DNA of 64,000 nt from contig JAZGUH010000529.1 in NCBI GenBank assembly GCA_037893225.1, positions 1,488,001-1,552,000 of the forward strand, in the 5' to 3' direction. A model generated the notes under the pieces. The model was not told where the DNA came from. It searched no databases and saw only the letters and a list, made by a program, of their open reading frames with translations. Source of the DNA: Hippasteria phrygiana. Lineage: Eukaryota > Echinodermata > Asteroidea > Valvatida > Goniasteridae. This document shows positions 1 to 10,485 of the stretch, in pieces. Position numbers and translations under genes: made by a program. How positions within the stretch are numbered: position 1 is the first letter of the stretch; each line of letters starts with the position of its first letter.

Positions 1-44
1 TTACATATGTTTAAATGTTTTTTCTTTATTTCCTTTTCGTGCAG

Positions 45-270
45 ATAATTCGTTGTCAATCTTTCTGGACAAAATGTCCAAACTGTTTCCAAGATATCAA
101 GGACCAGATTCTTCATGAAGTAATTTCAGCCAAATCAGAGGAAACTATAAAATCTTACTTGTACAAATGGAGACATTTTTTCTCTTGGTTAAAGCAATCG
201 AATTTTCCCTGACTCCCTGTAAATGATGAGGTTGTGGCGGTTTATCTTTTTCACATTAAATCTATATAAT
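45..270 (+). pseudogene. Tyrosine recombinase N-terminal exon fragment
   Basis: The reading frame after a splice-acceptor-like tract (GCAG ending at 44) resembles the N-terminal SAM-like, core-binding domain of Crypton/DIRS-type tyrosine recombinases. It contains a helix with EETIKSYLYKWRHFFSWL, followed in a shifted frame by LPVNDEVVAVYLFHIKSI. A TGA after the SNFP residues (near 212) and the frame change show that the exon is broken. No catalytic R-H-R-Y region is present, so only the DNA-binding lobe survives. The 3' part runs into a palindrome. The assignment is from family pattern and is moderate. Confidence 0.5.
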
Positions 271-315
271 ATATAGATTTAATGTGAAAAGGATAAACCG
301 CCACAACCTCATCAT
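223..315. repeat. Near-perfect palindrome, 45-bp arms
   Basis: Bases 223-267 and 271-315 are reverse complements with one mismatch and a 3-bp centre. The left arm is the 3' part of the recombinase exon fragment, so the palindrome is an inverted duplication of coding-derived sequence. Confidence 0.9.
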
Positions 316-645
316 ATATTATATGTACTGTACTACGTTCGAGGCCAATGGGAGGAGAAGGTGCAGAGGAATCTTTCTTGTCCTCGGGAGACGGTCTTTT
401 GTTGAGGTCGGTCCTCGAGCGTGGAGGTGCGTGATTGGTCTGTGGGGTTGTGTTGTGTTGGGGGGGGGGGCAGTGGGAGGCACAAAGCATTGTCCTCATC
501 GGTATAGGAAAGTACGATTGTTTTTGTTTTTGTTTTTTTTGTAAATCTTTGTGGTCACTTATAGAATCAAACTGTTTTCATGCGTATGAGCGGAGCGAAG
601 TAGCACGAAACTAAGTTAACCATGCAGGACACGGCAATAAAACAC
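316..645. other. Non-coding stretch
   Basis: I recognise no gene here. It holds a G-rich patch (about 462-472) and T-rich sequence near 520-540. The two overlapping ORFs around 284-544 have no recognisable composition or domain. Confidence 0.5.
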
Positions 646-700
646 CACCACGAAGGGATTCGAATTCTCAATCTTCCGATCCGAAGTAGGCCACGCGGCC
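646..700 (-). pseudogene. tRNA-Arg pseudogene (internal deletion)
   Basis: This is a partial copy of the intact tRNA-Arg at 1480-1552. The T arm and anticodon arm remain, but about 19 bases between the anticodon arm and the acceptor/D side are missing. The flanking 180 bp downstream (about 713-893) is duplicated beside the intact gene (about 1546-1733), so this is the dead member of a tandem duplication. Confidence 0.8.
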
Positions 701-920
701 AAGATAAATTACTTGACAAGCCTGAGGAATGAAATGATTAAACTGAAAGGAGCTTTACGTTTCTGAATCACGCCATCCAAGTTCGAATGAGATGGACTCG
801 TTGTTTAAAGGTAAACTTAAGATTAAGTCTGAATTATTATTGCTTGTAATGGAAAACAAATCTAGTGTAGGTTAAACAAAGGATTTTACAATTCCCTATT
901 ACATGTAATTTGTATCTGTT

Positions 921-1440
921 TCCCAGACCAAAATATTCTGACTATTTCTCATGAATATTAGGTCAGGTGTAGCATGAATTTCAGTCACTATGAAAATACG
1001 GGCTCATTGGTAGTATTGCGCATGCCTGATTGAAAATAATTAGGAGAGTGGCCAGTCATGTGATCGGGTTTAACCAATAATAGGGAAAAGGAGTCCAAAT
1101 TTTCATGGGAGTCGGATATTCATATGACACCGGTAGCCGCCAATGTCACTTGAAGAAAACGGGAGGAATTCCTCCCATTTTCGAAAATATCCGCAGTTTT
1201 CCGAACTTGTTTTCGGTAATATTCGGCTGTTAACGTTAATGTTCGCAATAATATCTGTCAGGCCTGTTACAGATCCTGGAATTTGAATTCTCAATTATAC
1301 TTAAAAACTAAAGAATCAATGCCATACTCTTGCAGTATTTTGCCGACCGGATTTTGCAAGAATATTAAATTTGAATGATGCCACTGACGTCACTCGGACT
1401 GACACCACGTCATGATCTATTATAAATAGGAACAAAGTTG
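921..1440 (+). repeat. Dispersed repeat family R, copy 1
   Basis: A sequence of about 500 bp begins near CCAGACCAAAATATTC and ends near the AT-rich GATCTATTATAAA. It recurs at 2762-3210 and, split by a DIRS insertion, at 36444-36764 plus 41250-41740. It has no ORF. The third copy suggests termini GTCTGGTTCCC and GGGAACCAGAC, that is, a non-autonomous DNA element. The class is not established. Confidence 0.75.
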
Positions 1441-1479
1441 AACAACTGCATACGCAATTAAACACGATGCAATTAAACA

Positions 1480-1552
1480 CGACCACGAAGGGATTCGAAC
1501 CCTCAATCTTCCGATCCGAAGTCGGACGCCTTATCCATTAGGCCACGCGGCC
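1480..1552 (-). tRNA. tRNA-Arg (anticodon TCG)
   Basis: The minus strand gives a 73-nt cloverleaf. The seven-pair acceptor stem includes G-U pairs, the D arm contains TGGCCTAATGGATAA, the anticodon loop is CTTCGGA with anticodon TCG, and the T arm is GAGGG/TTCGAAT/CCCTT. All stems close, unlike the three related copies at 646, 2315 and 2660. It is the only tRNA in the window that looks functional. CCA is not encoded, as expected for a eukaryote. Confidence 0.9.
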
Positions 1553-1978
1553 TAAGGAATTAAATGATTAAACTGAAAGGAGCTTTACGTTAATGAATCA
1601 CGCCATCCAAGTTCGAATGAGATGGACTCGTTGTTTAAAGGTAAACTTAAGATTAAGTCTGAATTATTATTGCTTTTAATGGAAAACAAATCTAGTGTAG
1701 GTTAAACGAAGGATTTTACAATTCTCTTTTAATTGGATTGGTTGATATATTTTTGTCTCGATATTTTCGTATCGGGGTGGGGGTGTGGTTTACACCTTTT
1801 CTGGTTGATGTTTTGCAAATCTTGTTTAAGAAACCACATATCAATTCTATTTGAATTCTATTGCACCGAAGCACTGAGACACACTCGAAACCACCAAACT
1901 CTTCAACTGAATTAAACATTTGTATGCGGGAATTGGACTGGATGTTGAAAGTTATTGGTTCGTGAACTAATTGCAAAT

Positions 1979-2050
1979 GGCCCCATGGTGTAATGGTTAG
2001 CACTCAAAACTTTGAATCTCGCGATCCGAGTTCAAATCTCGGTGGAACCT
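1979..2050 (+). pseudogene. tRNA-Gln (TTG) pseudogene
   Basis: The length and T arm (GAGTTCAAATCTC) match tRNA-Gln and the loop CTTTGAA gives anticodon TTG. The anticodon stem has two mismatches (CAAAA against TCTCG) and the acceptor stem has two (CC against AA). It is probably a decayed gene, although weak function cannot be excluded. Confidence 0.7.
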
Positions 2051-2128
2051 GAACTGTAGGTTTCTTTTTCAGCTTTTACTTGAATGACTTGATGTCGAAT
2101 GTTGTGGATTTGTGTCCTAATTGTGAAT

Positions 2129-2169
2129 GGCCCCGTGATGTATTGGTTAGCACATGAGACTCTGAATTG
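2129..2169 (+). pseudogene. tRNA-Gln (CTG) 5' fragment
   Basis: The acceptor 5' strand, D arm and anticodon region of a tRNA-Gln are recognisable (GGTTAGCAC, then a CTCTGAA loop). The 3' half is replaced by unrelated AT-rich sequence. The preceding ~20 bp resemble those before the copy at 1979, so it is a second duplication product. Confidence 0.65.
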
Positions 2170-2314
2170 TTTTACCTTTTACACTTTTGCGTTACACATT
2201 AACAAACTGAAACAACCGGACTTGCACAAAATCAACTGACATTTTGTCAACATAGGTATATCTTGGGTTTTTAAATCTTCACTTCCACTCAACTTAAACG
2301 CATTCAAATATAAA

Positions 2315-2395
2315 CGACCACGAAGGGATTCGGACCCTCAATATATCTTCCTATCCAAAGTGGGACGCATTGTCTATTATTGTTACTGCTTACGG
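2315..2395 (-). pseudogene. tRNA-Arg degenerate copy
   Basis: It is similar to the intact tRNA-Arg over the T arm (ACGAAGGGATTCGGACC) and the anticodon arm. Insertions and substitutions destroy the D arm and acceptor pairing. Confidence 0.6.
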
Positions 2396-2659
2396 TCGCT
2401 ATTAAATTGACGAAGACTTCGAAAGCAGAAAATCCTGTGCTCAGAAATCCTATAAACTGTCCTCAGTATCTTTTAATCCATATCTCTAATCTACAGAACA
2501 TTATCAACATCTGAGAAATGTGTCTGGAAGGCCCAAGTTCGGAACGCACGACCTATGGGGCTACCTGTAATATACCTGCATTACCGATAACCACGAACAC
2601 GATCCTGACACTTCACAAAAGACTCTCAGCTCTTGTTTTTTGGGGGGTAGACCGAACCG

Positions 2660-2741
2660 TCTACCAAAGGAATTCGAACTCTCAATATTTCTTCCGATCC
2701 GAAGTCGGATGCATTGTCTCGTACTAGGCCACGCGGCTAAA
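2660..2741 (-). pseudogene. tRNA-Arg degenerate copy
   Basis: It is similar to the intact tRNA-Arg from the T arm to the acceptor 5' strand (ends AGGCCACGCGGC). Short insertions lie on both sides of the anticodon arm. It directly precedes copy 2 of dispersed repeat R. Confidence 0.65.
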
Positions 2742-2761
2742 TTCAACCTTCTTCTTTATCT

Positions 2762-3210
2762 GGTTCCCAGACCAAAATATTCTAACTATTTCTCATGAAT
2801 ATTAGGTCAGGTGTAGCATGAATTTCAGTCACTATGAAAATACGGGCTCATTGGTAGTATTGCGCATGCCTGATTGAAAATAATTAGGAGAGTGGCCAGT
2901 CACGTGATCGGGTTTAACTAATAATAGGAAAAAGGAGTCCAAATTTCATTGGAGTCGGATATTCATATGACACCGGTAGCCGCCAATGTCACGTGAAGAA
3001 AACGGGAGGAATTCCTCCCGTTTCCGAAAATATCCGCAGTTTTCCGAACTTGTTTTCGGTAACATTCGCAATAATGTCTGTCAGGCCCATTACAGATCCT
3101 GGAATTTGAATTCTCAATGATGCTTAAAAAACTAAAGAATCGATGCCATACTCTTGCAGTATTTTGCCGACCGGATTTTGCAAGAATATTAAATTTGAAT
3201 GATGCCACTG
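2762..3210 (+). repeat. Dispersed repeat family R, copy 2
   Basis: It matches copy 1 almost throughout, with a short deletion near the GTTAACGTTAATG segment. It is truncated after ATGATGCCACTG, where the AGTCA-rich repeat begins. Confidence 0.75.
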
Positions 3211-3390
3211 CACTGTTAACATAAGTTAGTCATTTCTGCTGATAAAAAAGTCAAAATGACTAATTTAGATTAGTCAAGCCCAAATGACTATTTTAATCAA
3301 CGCAGGACTAACGTATAGGCAAACACTGACCAGTTTACGTTAGTCATTGCTGATATTTTGACTAATAGAAATCAGTCACGCAATTTGAGC
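3211..3390 (+). repeat. AGTCA-rich terminal repeat (left)
   Basis: It begins ACTGTTAACATAAGTTAGTC and contains many direct and inverted copies of TTAGTCA/TGACTAA. A closely related block in opposite orientation ends at about 16816. The pair could be the two ends of one large element or two independent family members. Confidence 0.6.
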
Positions 3391-4129
3391 AAAACTATTT
3401 TTTTCCATTGCTTTTTAGTGAAATTTTGCCGGGATTAAATTCTTTGCACTAAAAATAGCGTTGATTTTCAGAATTTTATACATTTGAAGCATTTTGCAGT
3501 ATGTCTTGAATAAATGATGACACTTTTCATTACCCAGACTATTCTTTAAACAGACTGTTGATCCCTTGTGGATTGTTTGACGAATTATTTATTATTTTAT
3601 TTGAATCAATGTTAAAAATCACAAATAATGGCGTAAATACGTCGCCTTCACCGAATCGGTGATTTGTCGTGTAACTTAGAACACTATCTTAGCTCTTTGA
3701 CTAAAAACACTGATCTTTAGCTCAATGTGAACTGCTGGTAACACGAAAGTGATTAAAACCACGTCCGCAATACCGCGCGCTAAAAAAAATCGGCAGGGCC
3801 GCAATTTTTTTTAACGGACAGTACTATGTACGTTATGCTCTGTCACAGTGCAGCTGCGTTTCGCATAACCAGTATTTAATACGAGAATTCTGTTGAAATC
3901 ATCCTGATGTTTGGTAAATCCTGTTCCTGTTGATACGGCTTTGGAGCTGTTGGATCTCAGATAAGGCCTAAGCTTTTTACGATTGTAATTTTTTCGTGAA
4001 AACCGTAGTGCTAATCTATTGTATGTGATTCATTTATGCGGGGATCCATTTATGCAATGCAAAATTGCGTATGCTAGGCCTACAACTGCATGTACGTAAT
4101 GTCATGTTAGTCGGGTCAATATACAGTTT
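3391..4129. other. Non-coding stretch
   Basis: I see no gene or clear repeat. It is AT-rich with scattered stops in all frames. Confidence 0.5.
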
Positions 4130-6600
4130 TACCCTAAAAAATTGCAACAAAAGGTTTTTCAACGGTTTTTGGTAGTATTTGACATCAGGAATAACATACT
4201 AAAAATCTAAGAAAATCGGAAGTCCGGAAAGCTGCTATTTTCAAAATGGCGTCCAAGATGGCCGCCATTACATAAAAATAACCATAAATAATTTATTATC
4301 CATCCTAGAGATGTAATTTTGGTGTCTATCCCCTGGTTTTGTGGGTCAAGAAATCCATTAAGAAAAGTTGAAATGTCCTTCAGCAGTCAGGAAACCTAGA
4401 AATCCAAGATGGCGTCAAAAATGGCCGCAAATTTCCTAAAATGACCGGAAGTGAGTTACTATTCACAATAGAGTATAGAGATATCATTGTTTAGTTTAAA
4501 AGTATGTTTTAGGGGTCAGGAAATTCATTGACACAAGTAAAAGTGCCATTAAGTAATTAGGTAGCCTTAGAATCAAGATGGCCGCCATTACACTAAAATG
4601 GCTCGGAAGTCAAAACTACACAAAGAACATTCAGATTATCATAGAGTTGGCTGATCAGGTTATTAATAAATCTAAAAGTAACAAGTTACGGGTCGTGGGG
4701 GTCGTTGGTCCTATGGTTCATTGTTCCTACGGGTCGCTGGTCCTGCAGTCTGTGAACCGTAGGACCAACGACCCGTGAGAATGGACTAGTGAATTGTATT
4801 CAGATATACTCTAACCCTAAGCCTAACTCCTTACATAAATAAACTTAACCCTAACCAGTCGTCTTTCAAAGCAGATGGAAATAGGACTAATGATCCGACA
4901 TGTAAGACCGATGAAACGTAGGACCAACGACCCGTAGGACCAACGACCCGTAGGACCATCGACCCGTAGGACCAACGACCCGTAGGACCAACGACCCGTA
5001 GGACCAACGACCCGTAGGACCCACGACCCGTAGGACCCACGACCCGTAGGACCCACGACCCGTAGGACCCACGACCCGTAGGACCAACGACCCGTAGGAC
5101 CAACGACCCGTAGGACCAACGAACCGTAGGACCAACGAACCGTAGGACCAATGAACCGTAGTCCGTAGGACCAATGACCCGTAGCACCAACGACCCGTCC
5201 CCGAGTAGGATGGTATAAAAAATGAAAAACATTTGCACTAGTTCTTATTAAGCCGCCCATGTGACACTCGGCAGCAAATGTACTCTGCAGGTGTGTTCTT
5301 TTCTACCTTTCATACAATTCTTTTCGGTTTAAAAATGAGTTCAAGCAGAAGCAACCCACTATTCATTCAGATCAGTACACGACCCATAGGGCCAATGAAC
5401 CGTGTCGGAATGAACAAGTGTATTCGGATACACCTAACCCTAACCTTAACCCTACCCTTGTATCCAGCGGGGGGTGGGGGAAGGTAAGGGGGATATTTAC
5501 CCTCCCCCCCCAATATTTTCAGAGTGCCCTTTAAAAAAAGAATTATGTCCATCCCACACAAACAATCTAAACCCTGCCCTCTATCTATAACATACCTGTT
5601 GGTGTTTAATGTCGCAAGCTAGTTTGGTATGTCCAATAACTTCAAAGTGGATTTTGTTTTCTTTTAGGAACGGGGCCCGTAAGTACACAATCAACGCAAC
5701 ATTAACATAATTTCCATCATGCTGCTGGCCCTAGTGTGCCATTACTAGAAATTATAGTGACCCCTGTGCCCCCACTGAAAAATGTTAGTGCTCCCTGTGC
5801 CCTAAAAATGTTAGTGCCCTCTCTTCCCCCGATATATCGAGTGCCCCTTTCACGTCTACCCCACAATAAGAATGACCTTGCTACGCTTATGCCTTACCCA
5901 AACGTATACCTAACCCTAACTATAACCCTACCCTTACTCAAACGTACCTAACACTAACCGTACCCGATAACTTGTCTGTCATCGCGGATGGCAATAAGAC
6001 CAACAACCTGCAGGACAAACGACCCGTAGGACCAATGAACCATAGGTCCAATATTCGATAAATAGTAACAGGATACAGGTATACGGGTATATTTATGTAT
6101 TTCATCCAAGATGAGTGCCATCATGTATTTATTGAGAACCCGATTATTCAACGCAAATCTAATTTTTGATCATGACAATCTAAGAGTACACACCTCAATT
6201 ACAGATCTAACAAAACAACACGAGATCTTTAGCCTTTTCAGAGTATTGGCGGCCATCTTGGATGTCAAGTTGGATTTTTAGGTTTACTGATTACTGATTG
6301 ATACTTGCACTGGTCTTAATTTCATAATTGTTTAACCTACAACCTAGCGGCAGACATCAAAATTACATCTATAAACTAAATAGTAAATGACTTTCATATA
6401 CATGTAGCCATTTTAGTCTTATTGGCGGCCATCTATAACGCCATCTTGGATTCATAGTGTACCAACTTTACTCAAGTTTTACTCAATGACACTTTTACTG
6501 GTCATAGTAGATTTTCTAATCCCTAAAACCGAGGGATAGACATCAAAATTACAGCCATAATGTAAGCAGTTATTGACTTGTAACCATTATGGCTGGTCTA
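4130..6600. mobile_element. Foldback-like element with GATGGCGGCC arms
   Basis: The left arm (about 4130-4620) and right arm (about 6180-6600) are degenerate inverted repeats. Each is built from two to three units of about 130 bp that carry CAAGATGGCCGCCATT-like motifs. Both arms share, inverted, a phrase close to GTAATTTTGATGTCTATCCC. The centre holds a 16-bp minisatellite and short CCCTAA-type patches, with no ORF other than minisatellite shadows. The boundaries are approximate. Confidence 0.55.
4916..5200. repeat. 16-bp minisatellite, about 17 copies
   Basis: The unit is CGTAGGACCAACGACC with variants (ACCCACGACC, CCATCGACC, GAACC). Inverted copies lie at 4690-4775 and stray copies at 5383-5405 and 6000-6050. 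Because 16 is not a multiple of 3, all frames stay open, giving spurious minus-strand ORFs of up to 145 codons. Confidence 0.9.
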
Positions 6601-7420
6601 CGTTCATGCCATCCAATATCGACGTTGAAACAACGGAGCAGCTTGAAAGCAGCAATTGCCAGTGTTCGGCAAGGCCGGTGGATGTTTGGCGTTGCTGCTG
6701 ATCGGGAACCGCACCCAAAAATTGTGGTATGTGCGAGTGCACTGCTGCCAAATTGCTGGTGTTGTCGCAAGGCAAGAGTGGATCGAAATCAATGAACAGA
6801 CGTAGTTCTGCCCAACAGGAAAACTACAGAACTAGGTCTGGAAGGTACCCTAAACATTTTTAAACAAAGCGCGGTATGTAAAAACTCCAGCACGTGAATT
6901 CCTTCTACTTTTTAAACGCAGCGGGCAGCCAAATGTGGGGGCGCTGTCCATAGCAAGAGAAAGTTAAGTTGGCCACAAGAGGGCGCTAGGCGGACATGTT
7001 TATTTTATGTAACAAACGGACATGCCGGACACGATGCGTAAGACGTGATGTAATGTATTATAAAAGTTACGATGGAATAAGGGACCTGTCGGATTAAAGG
7101 TGAATGAGAAAACCCGACTGGTCACATTTAGATACATTTGTATCTTGCAATGAATTGATTCCCCCACCCGGAACCCCTCCCCCGGCATTGGTCACGTTTT
7201 TTAAGCAGCCCCATGGTGGGAATTTTGGTCATCATACACTAAAAAAAAATAGAAGTAGGCCTACATGTATGTACATGTGCGTTGTATTATAATGTAAACC
7301 CGGTGACATTTTTACAAGCCCTAGTACAGTACGTACGTATCCTTTAAAATCATACACGATAGCATCAAAATGTTAATCCCCACCCAATAACAGTTGAAAT
7401 ACCGAACTGGTTTATTGATA
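6601..7420. other. Non-coding stretch
   Basis: There is no supported gene. Overlapping ORFs on both strands at 6570-6795 have only a very weak resemblance to a HARBI1 C terminus and are not annotated. The rest is AT-rich with short C runs. Confidence 0.45.
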
Positions 7421-7424
7421 ATGG

Positions 7425-8335
7425 GTCAACTCGTACCCAGTTTAACTCGTACCGGAGTCAACTCGTACCCGAGTCAACTCGTACCCAGGTCAACTCGTAC
7501 CCGAGTCAACTCGTACCCCAAAATTTGCACCCAAGTCAACTCGTACCCAAGTCAACTCGTACCCAAGTCAACTCGTACCCAAGTCAACTCGTACCCAAGT
7601 CAACTCGTACCCATGGTAGGCCTTCCCTGACCTCGGTTTTTGTTGTTGTTTTTTTTGGGTGTGTTTTTTACAAATTAAAAAACGGTAATAGGTAGGCCCT
7701 TGGTTTGTTTTTCCTTTTTTCTTTTTACATTAAAAAGCACGGTAATTTGGTAAACTGCCCCAGGCGTAAAGGGTTCGTTGGACACTATGTACACGAATCG
7801 AAAAGTCAATCATTATAATAAATTATCTAAAAATAGGAGAGGGAGGGGCATAAGAAAGTATCATTCAGAATATTAAAACGAAAGCAGATAATAATTCAAA
7901 CCAATGCAAAAAAACAACACTTAAATAATGCGACATTCTCCATGAAAGACGTTCGCACAGTTATCCGTTACCAGTCGTCCAGTTTCTGAGAAAAAAAAGA
8001 AGATATCATTAAGGTTTAAATATTTAAAAGACAGTGGGCATAATGAAAACTTATTAAATATTAAATCATGCACAGAGAGCTAGGGGGTACGAGTTGACCG
8101 GGGGTACGAGTTGACCGGGGGTACGAGTTGACCGGGGGTACGAGTTGACCGGGGGTACGAGTTGACCGGGGGTACGAGTTGACCGGGGGTACGAGTTGAC
8201 CGGGGGTACGAGTTGACCGGGGGTACGAGTTGACCGGGGGTACGAGTTGACCGGGGGTACGAGTTGACCGGGGGTACGAGTTGACCGGGGGTACGAGTTG
8301 ACCGGGGGTACGAGTTGACCAGAAATCGGTTTATT
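7425..8335. mobile_element. Foldback-like element with inverted minisatellite arms
   Basis: Left array 7425-7614: about 11 units of 16 bp around GTCAACTCGTACCC. Right array 8083-8320: 14 units of exactly 17 bp, reading GGGGGTACGAGTTGACC, which is the reverse complement of the same core with a longer spacer. The sequences just outside also match when inverted (CTGGTTTATT near 7407 against AATCGGTTTATTTAT near 8325). About 470 bp of unique DNA separates the arms. The foldback class is inferred from structure alone. Confidence 0.6.
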
Positions 8336-8442
8336 TATATGCGCATTATGGGCTTGTTTAGTTTCTCCCAAATATTTCTTTTTCTTGGGGGGGGGGGGGG
8401 GGGGGAATCTTGAGTGTTTGTAGTATGCATACCCGGACCCAT

Positions 8443-9295
8443 GTGGGATGTCGACAACTCAACCGTTGGCCGACTCGACCGTTTACCAAGTCGTCCGTTG
8501 AGACAAGTCGACTTTGACATGAAGAAAACTCGACCAGGCGATACGTTGTACACAATGAAGCAAGCGGAGTACGTAGTATTTTCAACACAGATTGCCTGTT
8601 CATGTTTGGGTACTTGTGTGTGCGCGTGGCGGGTTATGTCGCATTACCGTGTTATTCAAAGTGTTTCCTTATCATTTGTAATCACTCATACCGTTGGTTG
8701 AAAATAAGTTTGTTGTATATGTACATGTACATGTAGTTACTCTAAACTTGGCCGTTCGTACTTTCATTATTAGCGCCCTCATATTATTATTAATGAGGTC
8801 AAAGACCGGCACCGCAATTCACGTTACCCGCCTGTGTATCCCAGCCCCGTCCAAAACGACAGTGCTGTCTGGCCCACATCAACACAAAACTGACGTCCAG
8901 CCCAGCCGGCCATCCTTTCCACAACCAATGATCCCCAGCGAACTCCCCCCTCCCCCCCCCCCCCCCCCCCCCCGAGAAACTGCAGCGATTTCCCCCATCT
9001 GCGAGTCGACTTGTCTCAACGGACGACTTGTCTCAACGGACGACTTGTCTCAACGGACGACTTGTCTCAACGGACGACTTGTCTCAACGGACGACTTGTC
9101 TCAACGGACGACTTGTCTCAACGGACGACTTGTCTCAACGGACGACTTGTCTCAACGGACGACTTGTCTCAACGGACGACTTGTATCAACGGACGACTTG
9201 TCTCAACGGACGACTTGTCTCAACGGACGACTTGTCTCAACGCCAGTTGTCTTGAGTCTAGTCGGCCAAAGGTCGAGTTGTCCGAGCTCCCACAT
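8443..9295. mobile_element. Foldback-like element with 17-bp repeat arm
   Basis: The left end (8443-8525) is the reverse complement of sequence around 9003-9030 and 9245-9295. This includes a 27-bp perfect inverted match (8489-8515 against 9004-9030) and GTCGGCCAA/GTCGAGTTGTC pieces. The right arm is expanded into an array of about 14 units of 17 bp (9008-9245, unit GACTTGTCTCAACGGAC). A further partial arm lies at 9390-9475. The interior has a 22-base C run at about 8952. Confidence 0.6.
9008..9245. repeat. 17-bp minisatellite, about 14 copies
   Basis: The units are nearly identical, with one T-to-A variant near 9184. The 200-codon ORFs across it are repeat translation and not genes. Confidence 0.9.
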
Positions 9296-9949
9296 GTGAT
9301 ACATGCACATGATCATCATCATGCACAGACAACTCGATTGTCTGTGCATAATAAAAGTCTGTTAAGAATATGCCTTGCACAGTCAAGTTGTCTCCATGTC
9401 AAAGTCTCAACGGACGAGTTGGTAAATGATAGTTGTTGCACTAGTCCAGTTGTCTCCACGGTCGAGTTGTCAGACATTCATAATCAGCATATGGATGAGG
9501 TATTTTTACACCACGGCACAGTTTGGATTATAAACATAATTTGGCAGTATAATATGCTCGGTTATGTGAAAATTAGGCTTTGTTCACATGTTTTTTTTAT
9601 CATTGTGGAAATGAAGTGAAAAAAAAACAACCCAAAAGTGTCAACCGATCCATCAGAAAATAATACAAGCTTACTAAAATGATTAAAATAGCTGTAAACA
9701 TGTTCAATTCTGTTGTCCAGATTGTCTCTTCCTTTTTTTATTTTGAACTGTTCAAAACCTACGGTTGGCGGCCATCTTTAAATCAAAAAGTGCCTCCTTC
9801 CTATGAAAAAAAAAAACCTGGACGATAAACATTTTTTTACTTGGCCTTATCTACATGTATGGCATTTGTAGGCTAAGTTTTGTCAGAGTAACATGTATAA
9901 CATGTCATTTGTCTATGATTTTATTTCACTCCCAGGTGTTCCACAACTG
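9296..9949. other. Non-coding stretch
   Basis: It contains a further partial foldback arm (9390-9475) and one GGCGGCCATCTT motif near 9767. There is no gene. Confidence 0.5.
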
Positions 9950-10485
9950 TGACGAGATCTCCAAGCCAAGTTGTGGAAGGATTCTGCCAGCAGAAAGCTC
10001 TCAGTCCTGCTCTCAGAACTGCTCACTAGCTACTTGTGGAGCGTTCCCACTACAATTCTCCGGGTTAGAAATTCTCCGGGTTAACTGCCCCAAAACCCCA
10101 CTTACCCGGGTAATTTCTAACCCTGCTCGCGAGGTGGGTTAACCCACTAATCTCGGGGTTAACGACGACCTTGAGACGATTCTCCGGGTTACCAACAATA
10201 GTGTGAATGCTCGCCGGGTTTTCTTCTACCCGGGTCGGTGGGTGCGCTTCGTCGTGTTTTTATCGGCCAGCTTCGCGAAGGTGACGTAATTTATTTTAAT
10301 GAAAGGCACCAGTCTGCCGTGAATGATGCCTCGTCTTAATAAGTACATTTTACATACACTTAATGCAAGGCACCAGTCTAGACCGCACAGTTGAAGGATT
10401 ACGCGTGCCTGCTGCCAACGCTTTTCTGATTTCTTTCATTGCATTTCATGCTCTCGCTCTCACTTCGCTCTTTTCCGACGAACCA

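Larger units (their letters stand above)
713..1733. repeat. Tandem duplication of a tRNA-Arg-flanking unit
   Basis: Bases 713-893 and 1546-1733 are nearly identical and each follows a tRNA-Arg copy (pseudo at 646, intact at 1480). The unit length is about 835 bp. One copy of a dispersed repeat (921-1440) lies between them. Confidence 0.8.

Noticed and set aside
4823..5260. Overlapping minus ORFs of 95-145 codons (GSLVLRVVGPTGRWSYGS type)
   Set aside because: Pure translation of the 16-bp minisatellite; any stop-free unit not divisible by 3 is open in all frames.
6570..6795. Possible HARBI1 C-terminal fragment (HPKIVVCASALLPN)
   Set aside because: Similarity is a few residues only, both strands are open, and no terminal repeats surround it.
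8694..9619. Plus ORFs of about 200 codons (SQRTTCLNGRLVSTDDL repeats)
   Set aside because: Translation of the 17-bp array plus unique flanks; no domain and no splice logic.
9855..10142. Cys-rich ORF (FHNCDEISKPSCGRILPAES) as a host exon
   Set aside because: The same DNA recurs in the tandem unit at 14847-14930 in a different context and the ORF runs into the Harbinger end.
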